From Halopolyspora algeriensis (lineage in GTDB: Bacteria; Actinomycetota; Actinomycetes; Mycobacteriales; Pseudonocardiaceae): a stretch of 64,000 bases of DNA. This document shows, piece by piece, positions 14,159 through 23,351 of the stretch. Where the stretch lies: positions 124,001-188,000 of the forward strand of contig NZ_QPJC01000001.1 of the NCBI RefSeq assembly GCF_003337235.1, in the 5' to 3' direction. Position 1 is the first letter of the stretch. Every line of letters begins with the position of its first letter. The translations under genes and the position numbers were made by a program. A model generated the notes under the pieces. The model made no database searches, was not told the DNA's origin, and was given only the letters and a program-made list of their open reading frames with translations.

Positions 14159-15135
14159 GGCAGGCAGCCCTCCCGATTGATCGGGCCGGCGGCGGGGGGA
14201 AGCAGACCGCAGATGTAGACGTCGAACCAGCGGCCGTTACCGAGAACGTTGGAGAACAGCCGGGTGAACGGGGCCATCTTCTCGATGCTGCGGCTGAGAT
14301 TGTCCTGATTGCGCTGCAGCATCGCGGTGACCTTGTCCAGCTGCGTGAGCGCGGGCTCGATCTGCGCCGCGTTGTCGTCGACCAGACCGGTCAGTTGCCG
14401 GGACAGCTCCCGGGTGCCGTCGAGCAGCGAACTGATCGCGTCCCGCCTGACCCGCAGCTCTTCGAGCAATCGATTGCCGTCGGCGAGCAACTTCTCGATC
14501 TCGGCATTGCGGTCCGCAAGGGTTCCGGCGAGCTCGCTGGTCCGGTTCAACAGCTCCTTGAGCTGCTGGTCGCGCTTGGCGATCGTTTTCGACAGCGCGG
14601 ACAGTCCCTCGAGAGCGCCCCGCACTTCCTCCGGAGTGTCGGAGAAGGTCTGCGACAGCGTACGGAAACTCTTGGCGAGTTGATCCGTGTCGATCTTTCC
14701 GACGGTCTTGGACAGGCCGCTGAACGCCTCGATGACATCGTAGGGCGACATCGTGCGCTGCAGCGGGATCGGCTCCGAACTCGGCAGCTCCTTGCTGCCC
14801 CGAGGATCCAGTGCCAGGTACTTCTGCCCCATCAGGGTTCCGAGCTTGATCGCCGCGTGGGACCGGTTGCCGACCCACGCATCGGAGACTGCGAAAGAGA
14901 CCTTGACGTGATCACCCTCCAGTTCGACATCGGTGACCGTGCCGACTTCCACCCCGGCCACGCGCACCACGTTGTCCGTGGTCAGCCCGGCCGCCTCGCT
15001 GAAGTGGGCAACATAGGTCTTGCCCCGGACGAACGGCAGGCTCTCGAAATTCATCGCCAGGACGAAGGCCAGCGCCAGCGTCAGCAGCCCGGCCACACCG
15101 ATTTTCAGCGGGTCACGTTTCTGGAATGAGGTCAT
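14155..15135 (-). CDS. mceC: MceC-type MlaD-family protein
   Basis: 326 aa from ATG 15135, which overlaps the mceB stop as ATGA; a GTG three codons earlier (15144) is the alternative. N-terminal anchor about 12-30, Mce domain about 36-115 (TTDNVVRVAGVEVGTVTDV; LMGQKYLALDPRG), then heptad-rich helices. The C-terminal cap holds FDVYICGLLPP with a conserved Cys. It is a component of the Mce hexamer. Confidence 0.9.
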   Translation of the reverse strand: MTSFQKRDPLKIGVAGLLTLALAFVLAMNFESLPFVRGKTYVAHFSEAAGLTTDNVVRVAGVEVGTVTDVELEGDHVKVSFAVSDAWVGNRSHAAIKLGTLMGQKYLALDPRGSKELPSSEPIPLQRTMSPYDVIEAFSGLSKTVGKIDTDQLAKSFRTLSQTFSDTPEEVRGALEGLSALSKTIAKRDQQLKELLNRTSELAGTLADRNAEIEKLLADGNRLLEELRVRRDAISSLLDGTRELSRQLTGLVDDNAAQIEPALTQLDKVTAMLQRNQDNLSRSIEKMAPFTRLFSNVLGNGRWFDVYICGLLPPAAGPINREGCLP

Positions 15136-16157
15136 CGCCGGCACCTCGGCTGAGTCACCGGCATCAACGGCAGCGGCAGCTCCTGCTCACCGATACCGAC
15201 CGATCCGGATGCCTCGCACAGGTAGAAGTTGAACCAGGAGCCGTAGCTCGCGGTCCGCGAGAGAGTGGTCAGCTTGTTCGGCATGTTCTGCAGGACCCTT
15301 TCGACCAGGGCCTGGTGCCCGTTGAGGTTCTTGCTCAGTTCGTGCAGGCCCGCGATGTCCTGACGCAGCGGGCGCCGCGACTCGGCCAGCAGCCCCGCTG
15401 TGGTGTTGGTCAGCTCGTCCATCGCGCTGAGGGCGCTGCCGACCGAGCCGCGGTCCGCAGCCAGTCCCGAGACCAGCTTCTGCAACTGCACGATGAGCCC
15501 GGACAGTTCCTCGCTGCGGGAGTTGACGGTGGCGAGCACGCTGTTGAGGTTGCCCACCACCTGACCGATCACCTTGTCCTTCTCGGCGATCGTCTTGGTC
15601 AGGGAGGCCGTGTGCGCCAGCAAGCTCTCCACCGTGCCCGCTTCGCCCTGCAGCACCTGGATGATCTCGAACGAGAGCTTGTTGACCTCCTTCGGTGTCA
15701 GCGCCTCGAACAGCGGCTGAAACCCGCCGAGCAGGGCACTGAGATCCAGCGGTGGCTTGGTCCGCTCCACCGGAATCGTCTCGCCTGCGTCCATGAACTC
15801 GTCGACCGGCCCCGCCCCCCGTTCCAGGGCGACGTAGCGCTGCCCGATCAGGTTGCGCCATTTCACCGCCGCCGTCACCGACTCGGGCAGTCTGCGTTCG
15901 GAAACGCTGAACCGGATCTTGGCGGTGCCGTGGTCGACGACCCGGATGTCCTCCACCTCGCCGACCTTCACCCCGGAGATGCGCACCTCGTCGCCCTCGG
16001 ACAACCCGGTCACGTCGGTGAACAGTGCCGAGTAGGACTTCGAGGAGCGCAGGCTCTCGTTGGCGATGGTGGCGATCAGGACTCCGGTGGCCAGCACCGT
16101 GACCAGCACGAAGATCAGGAACTTCACCAGCGGACCGGTGAGGGAACGTGCGTTCAT
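15132..16157 (-). CDS. mceB: MceB-type MlaD-family protein
   Basis: 341 aa from ATG 16157 (MNARSLTGPLVKFL), chosen because it overlaps the mceA stop by 4 nt; an 18-codon upstream extension is possible but unlikely. N-terminal membrane span about 8-30 (LIFVLVTVLATGVLIATIA), Mce domain about 38-120 (LSEGDEVRISGVKVGEVEDI; LIGQRYVALERG), and a coiled-coil needle. The C-terminal FNFYLCEASG segment matches MceC's FDVYICGLL and is typical of MceB/C. Confidence 0.9.
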   Translation of the reverse strand: MNARSLTGPLVKFLIFVLVTVLATGVLIATIANESLRSSKSYSALFTDVTGLSEGDEVRISGVKVGEVEDIRVVDHGTAKIRFSVSERRLPESVTAAVKWRNLIGQRYVALERGAGPVDEFMDAGETIPVERTKPPLDLSALLGGFQPLFEALTPKEVNKLSFEIIQVLQGEAGTVESLLAHTASLTKTIAEKDKVIGQVVGNLNSVLATVNSRSEELSGLIVQLQKLVSGLAADRGSVGSALSAMDELTNTTAGLLAESRRPLRQDIAGLHELSKNLNGHQALVERVLQNMPNKLTTLSRTASYGSWFNFYLCEASGSVGIGEQELPLPLMPVTQPRCRR

Positions 16158-17539
16158 CGGTAACTCACCTCCGCTCCCCGCAGAAGCGGTCCGACCAGCA
16201 GCGATCCCCACTCCGGCACCTCACGGGCAGGCACACCCATCGTGGGAGCCATCAGTGCGGAGACGAAGTCGCGTTCGGCGGGCGAGTTCGCGATGCCGAG
16301 GCCGCCGGTTGCCGGATCCGCCGACTGCGGCGACGTGCCCGCCGGAGCCTGCGCCCCGGCCTGTTCGGCCGGAGGGTTGAGACCGCTGTTGGAGGTCCGT
16401 GCGGCGGGCGGTGCGGACGAGCCGTCCTTGACCGGACCGTCCGGCGGGTACTGCGGGAACGGCTTCGGACCGTTCTTGAAGTTGTAGCAGCGCGGACCGC
16501 GCTTGTCGTTGTACTCGGGTTCGTCCTGGTTCGGCTTGTACTTGCCCCGATGAGACGTGATCTCCAGGGTGATGTGCAGGCCGGGTTCGTCGGTGCCCAC
16601 GCCGAAGGCGTTGTTGATGCGCGGCACGAGACCCGACATCGCCTTGAGGAAACAGGGGTATGCCGGTGCGTACTTGGCCAGAATGCCCAATGTCGGCCGG
16701 GACGACTCGTTCAGGCGAATCAAGTTCTCCCGATTGGCTTCGAGGAATTTCCGGAGATCCTGCGAGGTCGTGGTCAACCGCGTGGTCAGGGCATCGAGGT
16801 TCTCGTGCTGCTCGACCAGCGTGCGCGAGGTCGTGGTCAGATTCCGCATCGCCTGCAGCACATCCGGTGCGGCCTCCTCGTAGGTGCGGGCGACACCGAC
16901 GAGTTCCTGCAAGTTGCGTTGCAGGTCCGGCACCGACGGATTCAGTCCCTCCAGGTAAGTGTTGAGCTGCGAGAGGGTCTTGCCGAGTTGCTCGCCCCGC
17001 CCGTCGAGGGCCGTGCTCAGTGCGTTCAGCGTCGCCGCCAGGTCCGCAGGCTGCACCGCCTGCAGGGTCTGGAGCGTGTCGGCCAGCACCGTCTGCAGCT
17101 CGATGGCGGCGCGCGTGCGGTCCTGGGGGATCACGTCCCCTTCGGACAAGTTCCGCGTGGACGGATTCTCCGGTAACTGCAGGGATACGTAGCGCTCACC
17201 GAACAGCGTCTTCGGCAGCAGCCGGGCGGAGACGTTCGCCGGGATCGCATCGACCTTGTCGGGATCCAGCGCCAGCTGCAGGGTTGCACCGTCACCGCCG
17301 GCGGTGATCTCGCGGACCTTGCCCACGAGAACCCCGCGCACCTTCACGTCCGACCGCGGCTGGAGCTGGTTGCCCACGGACCCCGCATGCAGCATCACGG
17401 TGACGACCGGCTTGAACACCTTCTGATAAGTCGCCACGGTCAGAGCGACGAACAGCACCATGCACATCAACAGCGCCAGCCCCATCAACCGGCGCCTGAT
17501 GGTGGTCAGCGCGCGCCTGCTTCGGTTTTTGGCACTCAT
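16154..17539 (-). CDS. mceA: MceA-type MlaD-family protein
   Basis: 461 aa, first of the six Mce subunits. Membrane span about 18-40 (LMGLALLMCMVLFVALTVAT), Mce domain about 50-130 (PRSDVKVRGVLVGKVREI; LFGERYVSLQLPE), needle helices to about 290. A Pro/Gly-rich tail (about 360-410) is followed by a short conserved C-terminal segment. ATG 17539 overlaps the yrbEB stop as ATGA. By family it is the lipid/sterol-contacting subunit of an Mce importer. Confidence 0.92.
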   Translation of the reverse strand: MSAKNRSRRALTTIRRRLMGLALLMCMVLFVALTVATYQKVFKPVVTVMLHAGSVGNQLQPRSDVKVRGVLVGKVREITAGGDGATLQLALDPDKVDAIPANVSARLLPKTLFGERYVSLQLPENPSTRNLSEGDVIPQDRTRAAIELQTVLADTLQTLQAVQPADLAATLNALSTALDGRGEQLGKTLSQLNTYLEGLNPSVPDLQRNLQELVGVARTYEEAAPDVLQAMRNLTTTSRTLVEQHENLDALTTRLTTTSQDLRKFLEANRENLIRLNESSRPTLGILAKYAPAYPCFLKAMSGLVPRINNAFGVGTDEPGLHITLEITSHRGKYKPNQDEPEYNDKRGPRCYNFKNGPKPFPQYPPDGPVKDGSSAPPAARTSNSGLNPPAEQAGAQAPAGTSPQSADPATGGLGIANSPAERDFVSALMAPTMGVPAREVPEWGSLLVGPLLRGAEVSYR

Positions 17540-18375
17540 CCGGCAATCCGAACTGTCGTGGTGGTGCCCCAGATCGCGAGGCTGAGGAAGAAGTCGAGCA
17601 AAGCGGTGGCCACGATCGCCGTCCGCACGGCACGGCCCACCGCGATACCGACACCTGCCGGGCCACCGCTGGCGCGGTAGCCGTAGTAGCAGTGCGTCAT
17701 GATCACCAGCACACTGAAGACGAGCACTTTACCGAAGGACCACAACACGTCCTCCGGTGGTAGGAACAAGTTGAAGTAGTGGTCATAGGTGCCCCCCGAC
17801 TGGGAGTACAGCTGCACCGTCACCGTGCGTGCAGCCAGGTACGAGGTGAGCAGCCCCAGTACGTACAGCGGGATCACCGCGACGAAACCCGCGATCACCC
17901 GAGTGGTGACCAGGTACGGCAGGCTCGGAATGCCCATCACTTCCAGCGCGTCGATCTCGTCGGAGATCCGCATGGCACCGAGCTGCGCGGTGAATCCGGA
18001 GCCGACCGTGGCCGACAGGGCCAGACCGGCCACCAGGGGGGCGATCTCACGGGTGTTGAAGTAGGCGGAAATGAACCCGGCGAAGGCCGAGGTACCGAGC
18101 TGGTTCAAGGCGGCATAGCCCTGCAGACCGACCACGGTGCCGGTGAACAGGGTCAGGCCGATCATCACGCCGACCGTGCCGCCGATCACCGCGAGCGCAC
18201 CGCTGCCGAAACTGACCTCGGCCAGCAGACGCAGCACTTCCTTGGTGTAGCGAGTGATCGACTTCGGGATCCACGCCAGCGCCCGCAGGTAGAACGACAT
18301 CTGGTCCCCCAGATCGTCGAGCACCTCCAGTGGGCGCCGCAGGGCGCGGCGGGCGCGCTGGGAAATCGTCGTCAT
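17536..18375 (-). CDS. yrbEB: MlaE/YrbE-family permease B
   Basis: 279 aa from ATG 18375 (MTTISQRARRAL), 5 nt after yrbEA; an open extension to 18585 overlaps yrbEA and is rejected. It has about five or six membrane spans with MlaE-family signatures: GGTVGVMIGLTLFTGTVVGL, TAQLGAMRISDEIDALEVMG (the EQ-loop-like coupling segment) and PLYVLGLLTSYL. With YrbEA and the ATPase it forms the inner-membrane engine of the Mce importer. Confidence 0.93.
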   Translation of the reverse strand: MTTISQRARRALRRPLEVLDDLGDQMSFYLRALAWIPKSITRYTKEVLRLLAEVSFGSGALAVIGGTVGVMIGLTLFTGTVVGLQGYAALNQLGTSAFAGFISAYFNTREIAPLVAGLALSATVGSGFTAQLGAMRISDEIDALEVMGIPSLPYLVTTRVIAGFVAVIPLYVLGLLTSYLAARTVTVQLYSQSGGTYDHYFNLFLPPEDVLWSFGKVLVFSVLVIMTHCYYGYRASGGPAGVGIAVGRAVRTAIVATALLDFFLSLAIWGTTTTVRIAG

Positions 18376-18380
18376 GCCCG

Positions 18381-19172
18381 TCACATCCCTTGGGGTGGAA
18401 CGAGTTGCAGGTACACCGTCGTGAGGATGAAGTTCACCGCGAACAGCAGCAGGAAGGTGATCACCACCGACTGGTTCACGGCGTCCCCGACGCCTTTCGG
18501 CCCCGGCGGGGGGTTCAACCCCCGGTAGGCGGCCACCACACCGGCGATGAAGCCGAAGAACAGCGCTTTGATCTCCCCGATCCACACGTCCGACAGCTGT
18601 GCCAGCGCGCCGAAACTGGCCATGTAGGCACCCGGCGTACCCCCCTGCATGATGACGTTGAAGAAGTAACCACCCATCACACCGACCACGCTGACCATGC
18701 CGTTGAGCAGCACGGCCACGAGCATCGCCGAGAGCACGCGCGGCACCACCAGGCGGTGGATCGGGGAGACTCCGAGCACTTCCATCGCGTCGATCTCGTC
18801 ACGGATCTTGCGCGAGCCCAGATCGGCGCAGATCGCCGAGCCACCGGCGCCCGCGATGAGCAGCGCGGTCACGATGGGACTGGCCTGCTGGATGATCGCC
18901 AGCACGCTGGCCGCACCGGTGAACGACTGCGCACCGAGCTGGCGAGTCAGCGAGCCGAGCTGCAGGGCGATCACCGCGCCGAACGGGATGGCCACCAGCG
19001 CGGTCGGCAGGATGGTGACGCCGGCCAGGAACCAGCACTGCTGGATGAACTCGCGGATCTGGAACGGTCGCTTGGGCAGGGCGCGGAGCACGTCGAGTGC
19101 CAGCGCGAACAGCCTGCCGGTTTCACGTAACGCGCCCGCGCCGGGAAATCCCGCCTGCGAGGGTGCGGTCAC
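18381..19172 (-). CDS. yrbEA: MlaE/YrbE-family permease A
   Basis: 263 aa, GTG start at 19172 overlapping the ATPase stop by 4 nt (GTGA). MlaE-type membrane topology with about five spans. Signature segments are FGAVIALQLGSLTRQLGA and SRKIRDEIDAMEVLGVSP, where the latter contacts the ATPase. It forms the permease heterodimer with YrbEB. Confidence 0.93.
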   Translation of the reverse strand: MTAPSQAGFPGAGALRETGRLFALALDVLRALPKRPFQIREFIQQCWFLAGVTILPTALVAIPFGAVIALQLGSLTRQLGAQSFTGAASVLAIIQQASPIVTALLIAGAGGSAICADLGSRKIRDEIDAMEVLGVSPIHRLVVPRVLSAMLVAVLLNGMVSVVGVMGGYFFNVIMQGGTPGAYMASFGALAQLSDVWIGEIKALFFGFIAGVVAAYRGLNPPPGPKGVGDAVNQSVVITFLLLFAVNFILTTVYLQLVPPQGM

Positions 19173-20509
19173 TGGTCACCACCCCGGTTGCTCTTACGGC
19201 CGAACCAGCTACGCCGATGTGCACCACCCGGTTGCCGCGCGCCTGCCGATCCCCGGTCCTCCTGGGACTGCTGCTCGGGAATCGACTGTGCTTCCCGGCG
19301 CGGAGCGGGAGTGGGTTTGACCTCATCGGGTCGTTGCCCACCGACTCGGGGGGAATCCGGCCGGGGTTCGGTGGGGTGCTCCTGCTGTCCGGAGTCGGTG
19401 GGCAGAGACGCCACCTGCTCCGCGGACAGGGACCCGTGCATCGACTCCGTCCGCTGCACGGTGGCCTTCTCCGGGGATTCGTCCGCCGGTTGCCCCACCT
19501 CGGCGAGCACCGGATCGTCGCCTGCGGAAACGCCGTAGCGCTCGCGTTCCCGAGGGCCGAGACTCCTGAGGACTTCCTGCCGGGCATCGGCGTCCAGGGA
19601 TTGCAGGTTGGCCATCACCCGGTCCTGGCGTCGCTGAATGGCCGCACGCCGGGGCACACCGGGCGAGATCTCCAGTTGCGGGATGATCTCCGGTACGCCC
19701 TTGTCGTCGTCCAGCTCGGCGAGTTCGGCAGCTGCCTGCCCGGAGTCCTTTTCCTCGCTCATGCCGATCGGGCCCTGCCTGCGCCCGTTGAGGAACTGCT
19801 CGACAGCGGGCTCGGTCGAGGTCAGCAACACCTCCCTGGGGCCGAACATGGCCAGGTGGCGCCGGAACAGCATGCCGATGTTGTCCGGCACCGTACGCGC
19901 CGTGTTGATGTCGTGAGTGACGATCAGAAACGTCGCGTCGGTCTGCGCATTGAGGTCGACGATGAGCTGGTTCAGGTAGGCGGTGCGGACCGGGTCCAGA
20001 CCGGAGTCGGGCTCGTCGAACAGGATGATCTCGGGATCGAGCACCAGTGCCCGCGCCAGTCCCGCGCGCTTTTTCATACCACCGGAGATCTCACCGGGCA
20101 GCTTCGTCTCGGCGCCGATGAGCCCGACCATCTCCATCTTCTCGAGCACCACGTTGCGGACCTCGGTCTCGCTGGAGCGAGTGTGCTCACGCAAGGGGAA
20201 CGCGATGTTGTCGTACAGGTTCATCGACCCGAACAGCGCACCGTCCTGGAACAGCACGCCGAAGAGCTTGCGGATCTCGTAGAGCTCGCGCTCCGAGCAG
20301 CTGCAGACGTCCACACCGTTGATGACCACTCGGCCGTGCTCGGGCGTGAGCAACCCGACCAACGACTTCAGGAAGACCGATTTGCCGGTTCCCGAGGGTC
20401 CGAGCAGAACGCTGATCTCACCTCTCGGCAAGGTCAGCGTGACATCGGACCAGATGGTCTGCGCACCGAAAGACTTCGACAGTCCCTCGACGGCCACTTC
20501 GACGCCCAT
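19169..20509 (-). CDS. mceG: Mce/MlaF-type ABC transporter ATP-binding protein with long C-terminal tail
   Basis: 446 aa from ATG 20509, which has GGAGG 5 nt upstream; an open extension to 20626 has no better start. The ABC domain (1-250) is complete: Walker A GPSGTGKS at 37-44, signature SGGMKKRAG at 142-150, Walker B IILFDEP at 161-167, switch His in VTHD at 199. A roughly 170-residue tail rich in Glu, Pro and Arg follows, much longer than MlaF and of unknown use. It is the first gene of the operon; in mycobacteria MceG is encoded apart from the mce loci. Confidence 0.92.
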   Translation of the reverse strand: MGVEVAVEGLSKSFGAQTIWSDVTLTLPRGEISVLLGPSGTGKSVFLKSLVGLLTPEHGRVVINGVDVCSCSERELYEIRKLFGVLFQDGALFGSMNLYDNIAFPLREHTRSSETEVRNVVLEKMEMVGLIGAETKLPGEISGGMKKRAGLARALVLDPEIILFDEPDSGLDPVRTAYLNQLIVDLNAQTDATFLIVTHDINTARTVPDNIGMLFRRHLAMFGPREVLLTSTEPAVEQFLNGRRQGPIGMSEEKDSGQAAAELAELDDDKGVPEIIPQLEISPGVPRRAAIQRRQDRVMANLQSLDADARQEVLRSLGPRERERYGVSAGDDPVLAEVGQPADESPEKATVQRTESMHGSLSAEQVASLPTDSGQQEHPTEPRPDSPRVGGQRPDEVKPTPAPRREAQSIPEQQSQEDRGSAGARQPGGAHRRSWFGRKSNRGGDQ

Positions 20510-21080
20510 CCGTACCTCCGCGCCTCTCATTGGCCGCATCCCGCACTGGCATCCCTGCCGCCGGTAATCCCCACACGCGGGATCCGGGGCGAACGGCTCA
20601 GTCGGGGAGCCTGACATATGTGACACGCTTAACCGGGGTTGGGCGCGTCACACCTAGGCAACGAGCGCAGGAGCTCCGAGTTACTGCTGCCGTGCCTTTC
20701 TTTTTCACCGGAAATCGGCAGCGCCCGCTTTGCCCTCTGTCTGCACTTCAGCAGCCGGTATTGATGCTGTAACGACACAGCGGGAGCCGTGACTCCCGGG
20801 TGGGAGAGCAGTCTCGCCGGATGACCGCGCACACACAAGGGCCCACGAGAAATTTCTCGACCTCGCGTGGTGAACGGCCTCGCCACCTGCGGAAGGAGAA
20901 ACGTGGGAATCCCGCATTGCGGGAGAACTGCTCGAAACGACACAAGCAGTTTCCTCGACGCGGCGAAAACGCCGGGTCACTTTGTGCATATACCGGGCGT
21001 ACCGGGAGCCTTGCGAGACCACCGAAGAATCCGGCGGTGTGTGATCCGCTCGTCTGCGCGGATACAGTAGTTCGGAGGAC
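20510..21080. promoter_or_regulatory. mce operon upstream region with palindromes
   Basis: 570 bp without a supported gene, holding the probable mce promoter. CGAGAAATTTCTCG at 20846-20859 is a perfect 14-bp palindrome with an AT core, a good operator candidate. CTGACATATGTGACA near 20618-20632 is an imperfect dyad close to the mceG start. The regulator is not identified; TetR/GntR control of mce loci is known in mycobacteria. Confidence 0.4.
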
Positions 21081-21845
21081 CTATGGGGATCCTCGGATTC
21101 GAGGATTCTCCCCCTGGCCCGGGTGAACCGCACGGGCCTGCTCCACGATCGCATCGAGCTTGGGAGCATGTGCTCCGCGCCAGTACACGCGCCCGCACGA
21201 GCGGCAGCGCGCATAGACGTCGTAGCAGCGCCGAGTACCCGGCTCCAGTTCACCGGCCACCTGCCCCTTGGGCACCGGCGCAAGCTCACCATTGCAGGCC
21301 AAGCAGCGCGTCCACGGTTCCAACGGCGGCGCGAATCTCTCCAGCACATCCTCGAGCTGCTCGGAGGTGCGCGACCCCCGCACGAAAGCCCCGAACCACA
21401 ATGCCCGGCGCCGCAAGAGCCCACGATCCCGCGTCAACAGCACGCGTCCCTCACGCGTCGACTGCTCGATCAGCTCGTCATCGGCGGCGTCGTTGCGGTA
21501 AGCGGTGTCGACCCCCAGCAGTCGCAACCGCCGCGCGAGAGTCCCGAGGTGCACGTCGAGCACGAAAGAGCCACGGACCTCCTGCGGCCGCCCGACCGAC
21601 CGAACCTCGATGATCGACGCCGGACCGGGCCGCTGCGAGTGCTCGGCGGACACCCCGTCGAGCAGCAGGGCACCGACCTCGGTCAGCGGGACACCCATAG
21701 ACTGGACAACGTGCCCGAGCGAGGCCGTGCCGTCATAGCGGACCGAGATCCGCGCACGCCGATGACGCGGCGCCACGAACAACCACAGTTCGCGATCCAG
21801 CCACACCCGTAGAAACGATTCCGCACAGGCTGTATCAGAGGCCAT
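21081..21845 (-). CDS. Mut7-C RNase-domain (PIN-like) protein with N-terminal ubiquitin fold
   Basis: 254 aa, ATG 21845. The N-terminal 85 residues match the ubiquitin-like fold that precedes Mut7-C domains in bacteria. The Mut7-C/DUF82 domain (about 90-245) has VLDVHLGTLARRLRLLGVDT and LLTRDRGLLRRR, giving the acidic PIN-type residues. A zinc ribbon is formed by CLAC (about 182) and CRSC (about 215). The predicted activity is RNA cleavage; substrate unknown. It is transcribed toward the mce promoter region and lies downstream of rplL, but probably in a separate unit. Confidence 0.8.
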   Translation of the reverse strand: MASDTACAESFLRVWLDRELWLFVAPRHRRARISVRYDGTASLGHVVQSMGVPLTEVGALLLDGVSAEHSQRPGPASIIEVRSVGRPQEVRGSFVLDVHLGTLARRLRLLGVDTAYRNDAADDELIEQSTREGRVLLTRDRGLLRRRALWFGAFVRGSRTSEQLEDVLERFAPPLEPWTRCLACNGELAPVPKGQVAGELEPGTRRCYDVYARCRSCGRVYWRGAHAPKLDAIVEQARAVHPGQGENPRIRGSP

Positions 21846-21970
21846 GGCGCATTATCGCCACGAGCAGCGGCGCGGCCACACTCGCCACGCACCCGGGCAA
21901 GGGTGCGGCGCTCACCGGGCCGATCCGCCCACAGGCGGTGCCAGGGCACAGCAAGGCGCCGATACAAGCA

Positions 21971-22001
21971 GGGGCGGCCACCCGCACCGGGTGACCGCCC
22001 C
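21971..22001 (-). terminator. Terminator hairpin after rplL
   Basis: GGGGCGGCCACCC (21971-21983) pairs with 21989-22001 with one wobble or mismatch and a 5-nt loop. On the minus strand it lies 25 nt beyond the rplL stop. The T-run is weak (CTGCTTGTAT), so termination may be partial. Confidence 0.6.
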
Positions 22002-22025
22002 TGCCCGAGCTGTGTCAGCGTGGGA

Positions 22026-22415
22026 TCACTTGAGGGTGACCTTGGCGCCGGACTCCTCCAGCTTGGCCTTGGCGTCGTTGGCCTTGTCCTTGTCGACCTT
22101 CTCCAGCAGCGGCTTCGGAACGCCCTCGACGAGCTCCTTGGCCTCCTTCAGGCCGAGGCCGGAGATGACCTCGCGGACAACCTTGATGACATTGATCTTC
22201 TTCTCGCCGGCGTCCTCGAGCACGACGTCGAACTCGTCCTGCTCTTCCTCCGCCTCGGCAGCGCCACCGGCGGCAGCGGCCGGAGCCGCGGCGGCGACCG
22301 GGGCCGCAGCGGTGACGTCGAAGGTCTCCTCGAACTGCTTCACGAACTCCGAGAGCTCCAGGAGGGTCATCTCCTTGAAGACGTCCAGCAGTTCCTCGTT
22401 GCTCATCTTGGCCAT
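22026..22415 (-). CDS. rplL: 50S ribosomal protein L7/L12
   Basis: 129 aa. N-terminal dimerisation helix pair ([20 protein letters not shown]), an Ala-rich hinge (about 38-55) and a C-terminal factor-binding domain ([20 protein letters not shown], then [12 protein letters not shown] at the end). It forms the ribosomal stalk with L10 and recruits translation GTPases. ATG 22415 has AAGGAAC upstream. It lies 75 bp after rplJ in the same operon. Confidence 0.97.
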   Translation of the reverse strand: MAKMSNEELLDVFKEMTLLELSEFVKQFEETFDVTAAAPVAAAAPAAAAGGAAEAEEEQDEFDVVLEDAGEKKINVIKVVREVISGLGLKEAKELVEGVPKPLLEKVDKDKANDAKAKLEESGAKVTLK

Positions 22416-22490
22416 GATGGCGTTCCTTTCAGCTCACATCAGCGCCCGCACCGGGCGCAACCCAGGGACGCTTTCGTCGATGGGGGTGGG

Positions 22491-23021
22491 TCAGCTCTCG
22501 GCGGAGCCGGTGTCCTTCTTCTCTTTCAGTGCCTCGGTCATGCGAGCGACCTGCGACGCCGGAGCGGCGAACAGGCCGGCGGCCTCGTTCAGCTTGGCCT
22601 TCATCGCGCCTGCCAACTTGCCGAGGGTGACCTCGCGGGAGTCCAGATCGGCAAGGCGCTCGATCTCGGACACCGAGATCGGGCGGCCGTCCATGTAACC
22701 GCCCTTGATCACCAAGGCCTTGTTGTCCCTGGAGAAGTCACGCAGGGCCTTCGCGGCATCCACCGGCTCACCTTCGATGAAGGTCAGCGCGGTCGGGCCG
22801 ACGAACAGGTCGTCCAGCCCCTCGACGCCCGATTCCTTGGTGGCGATCTTGACCAGCGTGTTCTTCGCGACACGATAGGTCGCGCTCTCGCCGAGGACCC
22901 GGCGCAGTTCCTTGAGCTGCCCCATGGACAGCCCGCGGTACTCGGTGACGACCGTTGCGGTCGCGTTGTTGAAACGCTCCGTCAACTCGTTGACCGCTTC
23001 AACCTTCTCGGGCTTCGCCAT
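22491..23021 (-). CDS. rplJ: 50S ribosomal protein L10
   Basis: 176 aa. Typical L10: [46 protein letters not shown] and the C-terminal L12-binding helix [18 protein letters not shown]. It anchors the L7/L12 stalk and usually autoregulates its own mRNA leader. ATG 23021 has GAGGAGGCGAG upstream. The 5' leader contains an attenuator-like hairpin. Confidence 0.97.
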   Translation of the reverse strand: MAKPEKVEAVNELTERFNNATATVVTEYRGLSMGQLKELRRVLGESATYRVAKNTLVKIATKESGVEGLDDLFVGPTALTFIEGEPVDAAKALRDFSRDNKALVIKGGYMDGRPISVSEIERLADLDSREVTLGKLAGAMKAKLNEAAGLFAAPASQVARMTEALKEKKDTGSAES

Positions 23022-23076
23022 CTCGCCTCCTCTCTAGTGCTCGCGACGGTGCCGGTCACCAAGTCCCGGAGACGAG

Positions 23077-23104
23077 AAAAGCCCCGGCGCAGCAGGCACG
23101 GGGC
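23077..23104 (-). terminator. Attenuator-like hairpin with U-run in the rplJ leader
   Basis: On the minus strand GCCCCG (23104-23099) pairs with CGGGGC (23086-23081), followed directly by TTTT (23080-23077). It is a textbook rho-independent terminator placed 56 nt upstream of the rplJ start, inside the leader. L10-leader mRNAs are known autoregulatory targets in bacteria; transcription attenuation here is inference. Confidence 0.6.
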
Positions 23105-23351
23105 ATGAAGATCACAGGGCGCGAAACTCGCGCTGATGTTGCCTCGTTCTCCTGCGCGGGTCCGCCCGCCTCTCACGGGACCTTCGTTCCCGGCGCAGCC
23201 CGGCAGAGCAGGAGAGCCCAAGCGAGCAACGCAGGGAAGACCAGCGGTCTTTGGTGGAACCTTCACCAGGATACGTGACACGCAATGTCCTTCGAAGGGC
23301 ACCCCGCCCGGTGGCTGCGGGTGACTTGTCGGGCACGGCATGATGTGTGGC

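Noticed and set aside
17536-18585. Longer yrbEB starting at 18585
   Set aside because: The extra 70 codons overlap yrbEA in another frame and lack hydrophobic or conserved sequence; ATG 18375 fits the 5-nt spacing.
21083-21613. Plus-strand ORF with a good GGAGG and a TACAGT upstream
   Set aside because: The start context is attractive, but the protein is Arg/Pro/Ala-rich shadow sequence over the well-supported Mut7-C gene, with no domain.
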